A DNA stretch of 64,000 nucleotides from Actinomyces sp. Marseille-P3109 (GCF_900323545.1 NZ_OOHN01000008.1:1107144-1171143), one strand, 5' to 3'. Counted from the first letter of the stretch, positions 28,327-38,284 are shown. Notes: generated by a model from the sequence alone, not told the origin. Made by a program: numbers and translations.

Positions 28327-28369
28327 AAGACATGTGATCGAAGCAAGAGGGACTGACGTGACATGTCTT
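28327..28369. promoter_or_regulatory. Inverted repeat upstream of glgX (candidate operator)
   Basis: AAGACATGT (28327-28335) and ACATGTCTT (28361-28369) are perfect 9-base inverted arms. Their centres are 34 bases apart and lie about 50-90 bases before the glgX start. The second arm contains the palindrome GACATGTC. The arrangement suits a dimeric regulator bound at two sites; the regulator is unknown. Confidence 0.5.
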
Positions 28370-28417
28370 TCTCCCACACGCCTGCCTTCACACCTCAGTC
28401 GTGGCAGGGTTGTCCCT

Positions 28418-30625
28418 ATGACCACGCCGACGACACCGAAGCCTCAGGCCACTCAGGAAACTCAGGAAGCTCCGCAGCGCCAGATCTGGCCCGGCCACCC
28501 CTACCCGCTCGGGGCGACCTACGACGGCTCAGGAACCAACTTCGCCCTCTACTCCTCGGCGGCGACCGGCGTCGGCCTGTGCCTGTTCGACGAGGAGGGC
28601 AACGAGGAGCGGGTGGCGCTCAAGGAGGTCGACGGCGACGTCTGGCACGCCTACCTTCCTGGGATCTCCCCGGGACAGAAGTACGGCTACCGGGTGGACG
28701 GCCCCTACGATCCGGCCTCCGGCCACCGCTGCGACCCCTCCAAACTGTTGCTGGACCCGTACGCCAAGGCGATCTCCGGCGAGGTGACGCCCTCCCAGAC
28801 CCTGTACTCCTACTCCTTCGACAACCCGGAGGTGCGCAATGAGGAGGACTCCGCCGAGCACACAATGCGCTCGGTGGTCATCAACCCCTACTTCGACTGG
28901 GGACACGACCGTCCCCCGGGGCACGAGTACCACGAGACGATCATCTACGAGGCCCATGTCAAGGGAATGACCCAGCTGCACCCGATGGTTCCCGAGAACC
29001 TGCGGGGCACCTACGCGGGCCTGTCGCAGCCCGCGGTCATCGAGCACCTCAAGAGCCTGGGCGTCACGGCCATCGAGCTCATGCCGGTCCACCAGTTCGT
29101 CAACGACACCCACCTGCAGGAGAAGGGGTTGTCCAACTACTGGGGCTACAACACGATCGGCTTCTTCGCCCCGCACAACACCTACGCCGCCTACGGGACC
29201 GAGGGCGAGCAGGTCCAGGAGTTCAAGTCCATGGTCAAGGCCTTCCACGAGGAGGGCATCGAGGTCATCCTGGACGTGGTCTACAACCACACGGCCGAGG
29301 GCAACCACCTGGGCCCCACCCTGTCCTTCCGCGGCATCGACAACAGCTCCTACTACCGGCTCGTGGACGGCTCGCCGGCCCACTACTTCGACACCACCGG
29401 AACCGGCAACTCGCTGCTCATGCGCTCGCCGGCCGTCCTCCAGCTCATCATGGACTCGCTGCGTTACTGGGTCACTGAGATGCACGTGGACGGGTTCCGC
29501 TTCGACCTGGCCTCCACCCTGGCCCGCCAGTTCCACGAGGTCGACAAGCTCAGCGCCTTCTTCGACATCATCCACCAGGACCCGGTGCTCTCCCAGGTCA
29601 AGCTCATCGCCGAGCCCTGGGACGTGGGAGACGGCGGCTACAACGTGGGCGGGTTCCCGGCCCTGTGGAGCGAGTGGAACGGTAAGTACCGCGACACCGT
29701 GCGCGACTTCTGGCGCGGAGAGCCCTCAACCCTGGGCGAGTTCGCCTCCCGCATCACCGGCTCCTCCGACCTGTACCAGCACGCCGGTCGCACACCGGTG
29801 GCCAGCATCAACTTCGTCACCGCCCACGACGGCTTCACGATGCACGACCTGGTCTCCTACAACGAGAAGCACAACGAGGCCAACCTCGAGGGCAACGCCG
29901 ACGGCGACAACAACAACCGCTCCTGGAACTGCGGCGCCGAGGGCCCCACTGACGACCCGACGATCAACGAGCTGCGTCATCGCCAGACCCGTAACTTCCT
30001 GGCCACCATCCTGTTCAGTCAGGGCGTCCCCATGATCTGTCACGGCGACGAGCTGGGACGCACCCAGGGGGGAAACAACAACGCCTACTGCCAGGACAAT
30101 GAGATCTCGTGGATCGACTGGAACCTCGATGAGCAGGACAACGACCTGCTCCAGTTCACCCGCACCATGATGTGGCTGCGTCGGGACCACCCGGTGCTGC
30201 GGCGTCGGCGATTCTTCACCGGGGACGCCGGGCACGGCGGTGAGAGCGAGCTCGGCGAGATCGAGTGGCTCACACCGGCTGGTGAGTCGATGACCGATCA
30301 GGACTGGACCACCTGGTACGCCCGCGCCATGATGGTCTTCCTCAATGGGGAGGCCATCACCGAGCCTGATGAGCGGGGTCAGAGAGTCGTGGACAACTCC
30401 TTCCTCGTGCTCATCAACGCCTCCGACGAGGACATCACCTTCACCCTTCCGGGCGAGGGCTACTCCCCCACCTGGAAGGTCGCCCTGGACACGGCTCCGG
30501 CGGTGGACGGGGACTCCGACCCGGTCCTTGCCGCGGACGAGACCGTCACGGTGGAGGCCCGCTCCATGCTCTTCCTCACCGATGCCCCGGAGTCCGACGC
30601 GACGACGGAGCGGCTCCAGCGGTAG
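28418..30625 (+). CDS. glgX: Glycogen debranching enzyme GlgX/TreX
   Basis: 735 residues, GH13. An N-terminal CBM48-like domain (about 25-130) precedes the (beta/alpha)8 barrel. The nucleophile is Asp363 in GFRFDLAS, the acid/base is Glu399 in LIAEPWDVG, and the third aspartate is Asp471 in TAHDGF. It cleaves alpha-1,6 branches of glycogen and frees linear malto-oligosaccharides. The ATG at 28418 starts the conserved protein; an upstream in-frame start at 28334 adds a non-conserved segment. No clear ribosome site is seen. With treY and treZ it makes the TreX-TreY-TreZ route to trehalose. Confidence 0.95.
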   Translation: MTTPTTPKPQATQETQEAPQRQIWPGHPYPLGATYDGSGTNFALYSSAATGVGLCLFDEEGNEERVALKEVDGDVWHAYLPGISPGQKYGYRVDGPYDPASGHRCDPSKLLLDPYAKAISGEVTPSQTLYSYSFDNPEVRNEEDSAEHTMRSVVINPYFDWGHDRPPGHEYHETIIYEAHVKGMTQLHPMVPENLRGTYAGLSQPAVIEHLKSLGVTAIELMPVHQFVNDTHLQEKGLSNYWGYNTIGFFAPHNTYAAYGTEGEQVQEFKSMVKAFHEEGIEVILDVVYNHTAEGNHLGPTLSFRGIDNSSYYRLVDGSPAHYFDTTGTGNSLLMRSPAVLQLIMDSLRYWVTEMHVDGFRFDLASTLARQFHEVDKLSAFFDIIHQDPVLSQVKLIAEPWDVGDGGYNVGGFPALWSEWNGKYRDTVRDFWRGEPSTLGEFASRITGSSDLYQHAGRTPVASINFVTAHDGFTMHDLVSYNEKHNEANLEGNADGDNNNRSWNCGAEGPTDDPTINELRHRQTRNFLATILFSQGVPMICHGDELGRTQGGNNNAYCQDNEISWIDWNLDEQDNDLLQFTRTMMWLRRDHPVLRRRRFFTGDAGHGGESELGEIEWLTPAGESMTDQDWTTWYARAMMVFLNGEAITEPDERGQRVVDNSFLVLINASDEDITFTLPGEGYSPTWKVALDTAPAVDGDSDPVLAADETVTVEARSMLFLTDAPESDATTERLQR

Positions 30626-30709
30626 AGCCCGTGCCGGCCGACGCGCAATCGGATACGACCAGACAACAGCGCACCGCCCGACGCGCACCAGACGAGCTCA
30701 GGAAGTCAC

Positions 30710-33388
30710 ATGACCGACGCATTGGACGCAGCAGTGGATTCAGGGAACTCAGTGGATAGAAAGAGCTCAGGGGGCTCAGCGGATTCAACTGTCTCCGCGG
30801 AGTCGGCGGAGACCCCCACCTACGCCCCCTGGTCGGGGCACGTGCCGGCGCCCGAGCACCGCACCCCGGTGACCACCTACCGGCTCCAGCTGGGAGCGGG
30901 CCTCACCTTCGCCGACGCCAAGGCGCTGGTCCCCTACCTGGCCAGCCTCGGGGTCACCGACCTCTACCTGTCTCCGGTCCTCACCGCCGCCCCAGGGTCC
31001 ACCCACGGGTACGACGTCGTCGATCATCGGCGCATCAGCGCCGTCATGGGTGGGCGCGACCAGCTGGAGTCCCTGGCTGCCGAAGCCGGCTCCCACGGTA
31101 TGGGCGTCGTGGTGGACATCGTTCCCAACCACATGGCGGTGCCGACCCCCTGCTGGCACAACCTTCCCCTGTGGTCGGTACTGCGCGAGGGCCCGGACTC
31201 CCCTTACGCCGCCTGGTTCGATCTCTCCCTGGACGAGCCCATCCTCATGCCGATCCTGGGCAAGCGCATCGGCGCGGTCCTGGCCGACGAGGAGCTCACC
31301 CTGGAGCAGATGGTGGTCCCCGGTCAGGAGGATCTGGGCGAGCAGTGGGTGCTGCGCTACTACGACCACGCCTTCCCCGTCGCCCAGGGAACCGAGTCGC
31401 TGCCGATGCACGTGCTCGTCGAGCGTCAGCACTACCGTCTGGCCTACTGGAAGGTCGGTGACGAGGAGATCAACTACCGGCGGTTCTTCGACGTCGGCAC
31501 CCTGGCCGCGATCCGGGTGGAGGATCCCGACGTCTTCGCCGGGAGCCACGCCCTCATCCTGGAGCTCATGCGGGCCGGTGCCATCAGCGCCCTGCGCGTG
31601 GACCACCCGGATGGCCTGGCCGATCCCGGCGGCTACCTCACCCAGCTGGCTGACGCCACCGATGGATCGTGGATCGCTGCGGAGAAGATCCTGGCGCCGA
31701 ACGAGTCCCTGCCCACATCCTGGCCGGTGGCCGGAACCACCGGCTACGACGCCGCCTGGAGGATCGACCAGCTTCAGGTGGACCCCGCCGGAGCCGCCCG
31801 ACTGGGCGCACTCATGCAGGAGCTCACCGGTGACGCACCGGTCGACTACGACCGCATCGTCGAGGAGGCCAAGCGGGAGGTCATCGCCGGGTCGCTGGCC
31901 GCGGAGGTCGACCGCCTGGCGCGCATCCTGGAATCGTTGACCTCGCAGGACGTTCGTCTGCGTGACCACACACTGCGCGACCTGCGGGCCTGCGTCGTCG
32001 AGCTGCTCGTGGCCGCCGATCAATACCGGGTCTACGTCGTCCCGGGTACTCCGCCCAGCCCGGAGACGGCCGCCGTCCTGCACGCCGACGCCGAGCGCGC
32101 CCGACAGCGCCTCGAGCCGGACCAGGGCGAGACACTCGACCTCGTGGTCGCGATCCTTCTGGGCGAGCCGGTCGGCTCCGAGGGCCTGTCGGAGGCCCCG
32201 GAGCGTGCCGAGGCAGTCATCCGCTTCCAGCAGGTGTGCGGGGCAGTCACCGCCAAGGGGGTGGAGGACACGGCCTTCTACCGCTGGACCCACCTGACCA
32301 GTCTCACCGAGGTCGGCGGGAACCCGGCCGGATTCGCGTTGAGCGCCGACGAGGCCCACGCCTGGGCGGACCGGGTCCAGAACACCTGGCCCGACACAAT
32401 GGTCACCTCCACCACTCACGACACCAAGCGCGGCGAGGACGTGCGCGCGCGCCTGGACGTCCTGGCCTCCTACGCCGACGAGTGGAGCGATCTCGTCCAC
32501 CGCCTGCGCGCCGTGACCGCGCAGGCCCGCCCTCTGGACCTCGACGGGCGCAGCGAGAACCTGCTGTGGCAGACCCTGTGGGGCACCTGGGCGCCCGACA
32601 GCCACGACCCCATGAATCCCGAGCGCCTGAACGCCTACCTCATCAAGGCCTCCCGGGAGCAGAAGGTTTGGACCACCTGGACCGCCCCGGACCTGGCCCG
32701 CGAGCAGGCCCTGACCGACTACGCCACCCACCTGCTGAGCAATGAGGACGTCACCCGTGAGCTTGAGGGCTTCGCGACTCTGACGGCCAAGGCGGTACGC
32801 ACCGCCGTCCTCGCCAACAAGGCTCTGGCCCTGACCTGGATGGGGGTGAGCGACATCTACCAGGGCAGTGAGATCACCCGCACCTCCCTGGTGGACCCCG
32901 ACAACCGGCGCGCGGTCGACTACACCGGTCCCGCCGGCCTCATGAGCACCCTGGAGCGCCTCGACTCCGGCGCCACTCCGCGCAACCTCGACGAGGACAA
33001 GCTCTTCCTCACCTCCCGCCTGGCGCGCTTGCGCGCCTCCCGCCCCAACACCTTCGTCGGCCCCCGGTCGGGCTACCGGGCCATCCCGGTGACCACCTCC
33101 TTCGCCTTCGCCTACGCCCGTCTGCTCGACGAGGCGCCCGACGTCGTCGTCATCGTCAGGCGCCTGTCCGAGCGGCTCGAGCAGCTGGGCGGGTGGCGCG
33201 AGGAGAGCGTCGTCCTGCCCGACGGCACCTGGGAGGACGTCCTGCACGGCGGCACCGTGGAGGGCGGCAACCAGCCCCTGGCCGCGGTGGTGGGAGACGC
33301 GCCGGCCGTCGTCCTGGCCAAGGTCCCCACGAGGACATCAGCCGACACCGCTCAGCCTGGTCAGTCCGCGGAGGAGGCCACCCCATGA
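30710..33388 (+). CDS. treY: Malto-oligosyltrehalose synthase TreY
   Basis: 892 residues. It turns the reducing-end glucose of a malto-oligosaccharide into an alpha,alpha-1,1 linkage. After a Ser-rich head of about 45 residues come the TreY signatures TPVTTYRLQLGAGLTF, STHGYDVVDH and DIVPNHMA, the catalytic ALRVDHPDGLADP and the late STTHDTKRGEDVRARL. The length is somewhat above the usual 750-850 because of the N-terminal head. An 84-base gap follows glgX, and the stop overlaps the treZ start by 4 bases. Confidence 0.96.
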   Translation: MTDALDAAVDSGNSVDRKSSGGSADSTVSAESAETPTYAPWSGHVPAPEHRTPVTTYRLQLGAGLTFADAKALVPYLASLGVTDLYLSPVLTAAPGSTHGYDVVDHRRISAVMGGRDQLESLAAEAGSHGMGVVVDIVPNHMAVPTPCWHNLPLWSVLREGPDSPYAAWFDLSLDEPILMPILGKRIGAVLADEELTLEQMVVPGQEDLGEQWVLRYYDHAFPVAQGTESLPMHVLVERQHYRLAYWKVGDEEINYRRFFDVGTLAAIRVEDPDVFAGSHALILELMRAGAISALRVDHPDGLADPGGYLTQLADATDGSWIAAEKILAPNESLPTSWPVAGTTGYDAAWRIDQLQVDPAGAARLGALMQELTGDAPVDYDRIVEEAKREVIAGSLAAEVDRLARILESLTSQDVRLRDHTLRDLRACVVELLVAADQYRVYVVPGTPPSPETAAVLHADAERARQRLEPDQGETLDLVVAILLGEPVGSEGLSEAPERAEAVIRFQQVCGAVTAKGVEDTAFYRWTHLTSLTEVGGNPAGFALSADEAHAWADRVQNTWPDTMVTSTTHDTKRGEDVRARLDVLASYADEWSDLVHRLRAVTAQARPLDLDGRSENLLWQTLWGTWAPDSHDPMNPERLNAYLIKASREQKVWTTWTAPDLAREQALTDYATHLLSNEDVTRELEGFATLTAKAVRTAVLANKALALTWMGVSDIYQGSEITRTSLVDPDNRRAVDYTGPAGLMSTLERLDSGATPRNLDEDKLFLTSRLARLRASRPNTFVGPRSGYRAIPVTTSFAFAYARLLDEAPDVVVIVRRLSERLEQLGGWREESVVLPDGTWEDVLHGGTVEGGNQPLAAVVGDAPAVVLAKVPTRTSADTAQPGQSAEEATP

Positions 33389-35172
33389 GCCCGACGCCAC
33401 GGACCTGGACCTCTCCCGCTCTACCCGTGGGACCACGGGTGCCGGTGTGGGCGCCCTCAGCCCGGAGCGTGGAGCTGCACCTGCCCGAGGACGACCGGCT
33501 GGTCGGCATGGTCCCGGTCTCCGGAGGATGGTGGACCGCGCCCTTCGACCTGGAGCCGGGTACCGACTACGCCTTCCGTGTGGACGGCTCCCCGAACCGC
33601 CCCGATCCTCGCAGCGCCCTGCAGCCTCACGGCGTCCACGGCCCCTCGCGAACAGTGGATCCGGCCTCGTGGCAGTGGACCGACCAGGACTGGGCGGGCA
33701 AGGAGCTGCTCGGCTCGGTCATCTACGAGCTTCACGTGGGCACCTTCACCCCGGAGGGCACCCTGGACGCCGCCATCTCCCGCCTGGGTCACCTGGCCGA
33801 TCTGGGCGTCGACATCGTCGAGCTCATGCCGCTGGCAGCCTTTCCCGGCAAGGCCGGCTGGGGCTATGACGGAGTGGGACTGTGGGCGGTCCACGAGGCC
33901 TACGGAGGCCCCGAGGCCCTGGCCCGCTTCGTCGACGCCGCCCACCGCGCCGGCATCGGCGTGTGCCTCGACGTCGTCTACAACCACCTGGGCCCGTCGG
34001 GCAACTACCTCAGCGTCTTCGGCCCGTACTTCACCCGGGCTCACCACACGCCCTGGGGCGAGGCCGTCAACTACGACCATGACGGCAGCCAGCAGGTGCG
34101 TGCCTTCGTCATCGACTCCGCCCTGCGCTGGCTGCGGGACTTCCACGTCGACGCCCTGAGGCTGGACGCCATCCACGAGATCAAGGACGACGCCGCAGCC
34201 GCCGACCCGCCCCAGGCGCACGTCCTGGCCGAGCTCTCCGACGCCGTGGCCTCCCTGTCCGCTGAGCTGGGCCGCCCCCTGGGCTTGGTGGCGGAGGCCG
34301 ACCTCAACGACGTCGGTGTCATCACTCCCACCGACGAGCCGCCACCGGCCAAGATGCCGAGCCTGGGCATGACCGCCCAGTGGGCCGACGACGTCCACCA
34401 CGCCCTGCACGCCCGGCTCACCGGCGAGGCCCAGGGCTACTACGGGGACTTCGCTGAGGCCGGCGCCTGGGCCAAGGCATATGGACGGGCTTTCCTCCAC
34501 AACGGCACCTGGTCCACCTTCCGGCAGCGGGACTGGGGAGCACCCGTGCCCGAGGCCACCGACCCCCGGCGCTTCGTCGTCTTCGGCTCCGACCATGACC
34601 AGGTCGGCAACCGGGCCGTCGGCGACCGTCCCTCGACCAGCCTCGACGACTCCGCCCTGGCGGCCACCGCCGCCCTGGTGCTGTTGTCCCCCTACACGCC
34701 CATGCTCTTCATGGGCGAGGAGTGGGGCACGCGTACCCCCTTCCAGTTCTTCACCGACTACGAGGAGACCGACCTCGCCCGCAGCGTCAGCGAGGGCCGC
34801 GTACGGGAGTTCGCCGGCTTCGGCTGGGACGCCGACGAGATCCCCGACCCTCAGGCGCCCAGCACCGTTGAGGCCTCGCGCCTGCGCTGGTCAGAGCTGA
34901 ACGAGCCCGGGCACGCCCGCATGCTGTCGTGGTACCGCGCGCTGACCGCCCTGCGACGCGAGCTGGGCTGGTCGCGTCGCACCGCCTGGCCCCAAATCGA
35001 CGAGACCGATGACGTCCTCACGGTAACCTACGAGGACATCGTCGTCGCAGCCAATCTCTCCGGTCAGAAGCGCCCCGCTCCCGCCTTCACGACAGTGCTC
35101 CTGTCCTGGGACACGATCGATCCAGACCAGCCGGTCATGTCCCACGGACAGACACTCATCGCTCGGCGCTGA
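33385..35172 (+). CDS. treZ: Malto-oligosyltrehalose trehalohydrolase TreZ
   Basis: 595 residues, GH13. It releases trehalose from the TreY product. An N-terminal domain with VPVWAPSARSVELHL is followed by the barrel: YELHVGTFTPEGTLDAAI, the nucleophile region DALRLDAIHEI, the acid in LVAEADLNDV, and FGSDHDQVGNR. The ATG at 33385 overlaps the treY stop (ATGA) and has GGAGGAGG upstream. No clear terminator follows. Confidence 0.96.
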   Translation: MSPTPRTWTSPALPVGPRVPVWAPSARSVELHLPEDDRLVGMVPVSGGWWTAPFDLEPGTDYAFRVDGSPNRPDPRSALQPHGVHGPSRTVDPASWQWTDQDWAGKELLGSVIYELHVGTFTPEGTLDAAISRLGHLADLGVDIVELMPLAAFPGKAGWGYDGVGLWAVHEAYGGPEALARFVDAAHRAGIGVCLDVVYNHLGPSGNYLSVFGPYFTRAHHTPWGEAVNYDHDGSQQVRAFVIDSALRWLRDFHVDALRLDAIHEIKDDAAAADPPQAHVLAELSDAVASLSAELGRPLGLVAEADLNDVGVITPTDEPPPAKMPSLGMTAQWADDVHHALHARLTGEAQGYYGDFAEAGAWAKAYGRAFLHNGTWSTFRQRDWGAPVPEATDPRRFVVFGSDHDQVGNRAVGDRPSTSLDDSALAATAALVLLSPYTPMLFMGEEWGTRTPFQFFTDYEETDLARSVSEGRVREFAGFGWDADEIPDPQAPSTVEASRLRWSELNEPGHARMLSWYRALTALRRELGWSRRTAWPQIDETDDVLTVTYEDIVVAANLSGQKRPAPAFTTVLLSWDTIDPDQPVMSHGQTLIARR

Positions 35173-35325
35173 CGAGGCGGATCAGGAGGCCTCCCACCAC
35201 GACACGCCGCACGCTGCCGCACCGAGACTCAACAGATGCACATCCGTTCAGAAAGGCAGGTACCTCGATGGCACAATGCAACCCACTGCGCGGCGTGGCT
35301 TCGTGTGCCCGCCGCAGTGGCGCAC

Positions 35326-35331
35326 TAGCGT
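35326..35331 (+). promoter_or_regulatory. Putative leaderless -10 box of the DUF3000 gene
   Basis: TAGCGT is separated by seven bases from the GTG at 35339, with no Shine-Dalgarno sequence between. Confidence 0.5.
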
Positions 35332-35338
35332 GGCATCC

Positions 35339-35935
35339 GTGACTATCAATGGCAGGCCGCGCCAGAACGAGGCAGGTGTCATCCCCGAACGATTCGAGGA
35401 AGCGCTCCTGTCCCTTCGCAACGCGCCCCGTTCACGAGGGCTCCTCATGGAGGAGGTGCCCGCTCCCAAGAAGCTGGCGCCCTACTCCGCCGCACTGACG
35501 GCGGAGACCATTGAGGCGGTCGGCACCACGCCGATCGCCACCGGACGCTTCGTCGTCCTCCACGACCCCAACGGTCAGGACGCCTGGGACGGAGACTTCC
35601 GCATCGTGGTCCAGGCGCGTGCCCGGATCGATGACGAGGTCGGCATGGACCCCGTCTTCGAGTCCGCTGCCTGGAGCTGGCTCACCGACGGGCTGGAGGA
35701 CTCCCGAGCCGGGTACCGGGCGCTGGTAGGAACCGTCACCAGGGTCCTGTCCGAGACCTTCGGCGGGCTGACCCTCACCGACTCCTGCGCCCACGCCGAG
35801 ATCCGGGCCTCATGGACACCCACGTCCGCTCATCTCGGCCCCCACCTGACCGCCTGGCACGAGCTCCTCCTGGTCGCCTCCGGCCACGAACCGGCCGCGG
35901 TCCACCCGCTCACCCTCGCCGGAGTCGCCAGGTGA
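35339..35935 (+). CDS. DUF3000 family protein
   Basis: 198 residues from the GTG at 35339, soluble. Conserved-looking parts are FEEALLSLRNAPRSRGLLMEE, LAPYSAAL and GRFVVLHDPNGQDAWDGDFRIV. DUF3000 proteins are actinobacterial and almost always lie directly before an RNase D/HRDC gene, as here. The function is unknown. Upstream in-frame starts (35276, 35330) would add residues that do not look conserved. The stop overlaps the next start by 4 bases (GTGA). Confidence 0.85.
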   Translation: MTINGRPRQNEAGVIPERFEEALLSLRNAPRSRGLLMEEVPAPKKLAPYSAALTAETIEAVGTTPIATGRFVVLHDPNGQDAWDGDFRIVVQARARIDDEVGMDPVFESAAWSWLTDGLEDSRAGYRALVGTVTRVLSETFGGLTLTDSCAHAEIRASWTPTSAHLGPHLTAWHELLLVASGHEPAAVHPLTLAGVAR

Positions 35936-37281
35936 CAACCCGCGCAACCGGCGCCTCCCGCCCATCTGCGTCCTCGGCCGTACCCCGCCCATCTGCGTCC
36001 TCGGCCGTACCCCGCCCAGCCGTACCCCCCGGGACGACGGACCATCCCATCAGCCCCCACGACGTCATCGACTACCCGCGTCCCCGGGACGGTCTGCCCA
36101 AGATCACCAGTACTCCCACCGACCTGAGCCGGGTCGCCCACCTTCTGGCCGACGGACGCGGCCCCGTCGCCGTTGACGCCGAACGCGCCTCAGGCTTCCG
36201 CTACGGACAGGACGCCTACCTCGTCCAGCTCCGGCGTGAAGGCGTCGGCACCCTCCTCATCGACCCGGTCACCAGCGGTCCGCTGACAGAGCTGGCCACC
36301 ACCCTCGACGGCCCCGAGTGGATCCTTCATGCCGCCGACCAGGACATCCCCTGCCTGACCGCCCTCGGCCTGAGGGCCACCTCCCTGTTCGACACCGAGC
36401 TGGCCGCCCGGCTCCTGGGACGCCAGCACGTCGGGCTGGGAGCTGTCATCGAGGAGACCCTGGGGCTGCGCCTGGCCAAGGACCATGCGGCGGCCGACTG
36501 GTCCACCAGGCCCCTGCCCACCTCCTGGCTCATCTACGCCACTCTCGATGTCGAGCTGCTCATCGACCTCAGGCACGCCCTGGCCGCCGAGCTCGAGGCG
36601 GCCGGCAAGGCGCAGTGGGCCGCCCAGGAGTTCGAGCACGTGCGGACCAGGCCGGCCAGGCCCGCCAAGCTCGACCCGTGGCGCAAGACCCCGCGAGCAG
36701 GAAGCGCCGTGCGCTCCCCCCGCTCGCTCGCGATCCTGCGCGAGCTGTGGCAGTCCCGGGAGGAGCTGGCCGCAGAGCTCGACCGGACCCCCTCCAAGGT
36801 TCTGTCCCACCAGGCTCTCATCGCCGCCGCCGTCGCCCGACCCCGATCGCGGCGCAAGATGACCAGCCTCAAGGAGTTCTCCTCCCGGCAGGCGCGCCAG
36901 AACCAGGAGCGCTGGTGGAGAGCCATTGAGCGCGCCCTGGAGCTGCCCGACGACGAGCTGCCCCCCACCCGAGCCCCGATGGGTCCCGAGGATCTTCCCC
37001 ACCCGCGCACCTGGCAGCGTCACCATGCCGAGGCCGCCGACCAGTTCAATCGAGTACGCGGGGCCGTCAGGCAGCGCGCCGAGGGCATCCATGTCCCCCA
37101 GGAACTGCTCCTGGCGCCGGGCTGCCAACGCCGTCTGGCCTGGGACCTCGGTGAGGAGATCGAGGCCGGACGCACCGGCGGCGTCAGTGCCCAGGAGATC
37201 GGTGAGCGCCTGGCCGCCATGGGGGCCAGACCATGGCAGATCGACCAGGCAGCACCCGCCCTAGCGACAGCACTGAGCTGA
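35932..37281 (+). CDS. RNase D-like 3'-5' exonuclease with HRDC domain
   Basis: 449 residues. A DEDD exonuclease domain begins VAVDAERASGFRYGQDAYLVQ (the DxE pair) and continues with ILHAADQDIPCL and a late YATLDVELLIDLR. One HRDC-like helical domain follows (SLAILRELWQSREELAAELDRTP). Such enzymes trim structured RNA 3' ends. The N-terminal 40 residues hold a perfect 9-residue tandem repeat (SASSAVPRP) and look disordered. The GTG at 35932 overlaps the DUF3000 stop, so the two are coupled. Confidence 0.9.
   Translation: MTTRATGASRPSASSAVPRPSASSAVPRPAVPPGTTDHPISPHDVIDYPRPRDGLPKITSTPTDLSRVAHLLADGRGPVAVDAERASGFRYGQDAYLVQLRREGVGTLLIDPVTSGPLTELATTLDGPEWILHAADQDIPCLTALGLRATSLFDTELAARLLGRQHVGLGAVIEETLGLRLAKDHAAADWSTRPLPTSWLIYATLDVELLIDLRHALAAELEAAGKAQWAAQEFEHVRTRPARPAKLDPWRKTPRAGSAVRSPRSLAILRELWQSREELAAELDRTPSKVLSHQALIAAAVARPRSRRKMTSLKEFSSRQARQNQERWWRAIERALELPDDELPPTRAPMGPEDLPHPRTWQRHHAEAADQFNRVRGAVRQRAEGIHVPQELLLAPGCQRRLAWDLGEEIEAGRTGGVSAQEIGERLAAMGARPWQIDQAAPALATALS
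35957..36017. repeat. 27-bp tandem repeat inside the RNase D gene
   Basis: Two full copies and a 7-base remnant with period 27 (copies at 35957 and 35984, remnant at 36011). The period is a multiple of 3, so copy number changes keep the frame and alter only the disordered N-terminal tail. Confidence 0.9.
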
Positions 37282-37298
37282 ACGCTCCTCGAGCACAC

Positions 37299-37341
37299 AC
37301 GACGGGCGCCGTCCGCCTCGGTGGTGGACGGCGCCCGTCGT
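37299..37341. terminator. Bidirectional terminator between RNase D and pflA
   Basis: A perfect 16-bp stem (37299-37314 with 37326-37341) and an 11-base loop lie between the convergent stops at 37281 and 37386. Confidence 0.85.
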
Positions 37342-37385
37342 CGTCACAGACTCGTGGACGTGCAACCTGACGGCCTCTGAGAGCC

Positions 37386-38261
37386 TCAGTGAACCTCGAA
37401 ACCATAGGAACGGAAGATGGCGCGCGTGGACTCCACAAGCTCCGGCTCCGGAGGCCTGGTGTCACGCAGCTGGTACTTCAGTCCCAGAGCATCCCATTTG
37501 TCGGTGCCCATCTGGTGGAAGGGCAGGACCTCAACACGGCTGACCGAGCCCCAGCGCTCAATGATGCGGGCCACGTTGTGGACGTTCTCGGGGTCGTCAG
37601 TGAGGTCCGGGACCAGGACGAACCGGGCCCAGATCTCGATTCCCTTGGCCGCCAGCCGGTCACCGAAGGTGATCGTCGGGGCGAGGGAGCGTCCCGTCAC
37701 CTTCTTGTAGGTCTCCTCATCACCGCTCTTGACGTCGAGGAGCACCAGGTCGATGTTGTCGAGCATCTCATCGCTGGCATTGGCTCCCAGGAACCCCGAG
37801 GTGTCGATGCACGTGTGGATCCCCATCTTCTTCGCACCGGCCAGGAGCTTGCCCGCGAAGGCCGGCTGCATGAGAACCTCGCCGCCTGACAGCGTGATAC
37901 CGCCCTTGGACGCACGGAACACCCCCCGGTAGCGGCGCATACGACGGAGAAGCTCCGAGGCCTCAACCGGCTCGCCGTCCTTCATGAGGAAGGTATCGGG
38001 GTTGTGGCAGTACAGACACCGCAGGGGGCATCCGTTGAGGAAGACGGTCATCCGGGTACCGGGACCATCCACCGCGGTGACGAGCTCCCAGGAGTGGATC
38101 GAGCCCAACTCACCGGCCCGCATCCGGGCCAGGCGCTCAGAGCGCTGAAGATCCGTCAGCTCCTCGAGCCCGCCGATACCCGCCCCGCGCAAACGGGCGG
38201 CCGGGGCCAGGAAGTCCTGGTCCCGACCGCCGTCGCGCACGGTCGTCGTGGTCTGCGTCAT
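37386..38261 (-). CDS. pflA: Pyruvate formate-lyase activating enzyme
   Basis: 291 residues, radical SAM. The cluster motif C78-x3-C82-x2-C85 lies in NGCPLRCLYCHNPD, and GGITLSGGEVLMQP is the SAM-binding GGE region. PflA abstracts a hydrogen from the glycine of the RVSGYAV motif to make the glycyl radical. Here that motif is on the separate small protein encoded just upstream, so the activase must act on it rather than on PflB. An N-terminal extension of about 50 residues is longer than in E. coli. It is 23 bases after grcA. Confidence 0.95.
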   Translation of the reverse strand: MTQTTTTVRDGGRDQDFLAPAARLRGAGIGGLEELTDLQRSERLARMRAGELGSIHSWELVTAVDGPGTRMTVFLNGCPLRCLYCHNPDTFLMKDGEPVEASELLRRMRRYRGVFRASKGGITLSGGEVLMQPAFAGKLLAGAKKMGIHTCIDTSGFLGANASDEMLDNIDLVLLDVKSGDEETYKKVTGRSLAPTITFGDRLAAKGIEIWARFVLVPDLTDDPENVHNVARIIERWGSVSRVEVLPFHQMGTDKWDALGLKYQLRDTRPPEPELVESTRAIFRSYGFEVH

Positions 38262-38284
38262 GACCGCTCGCCGTGCTCCAGGGC

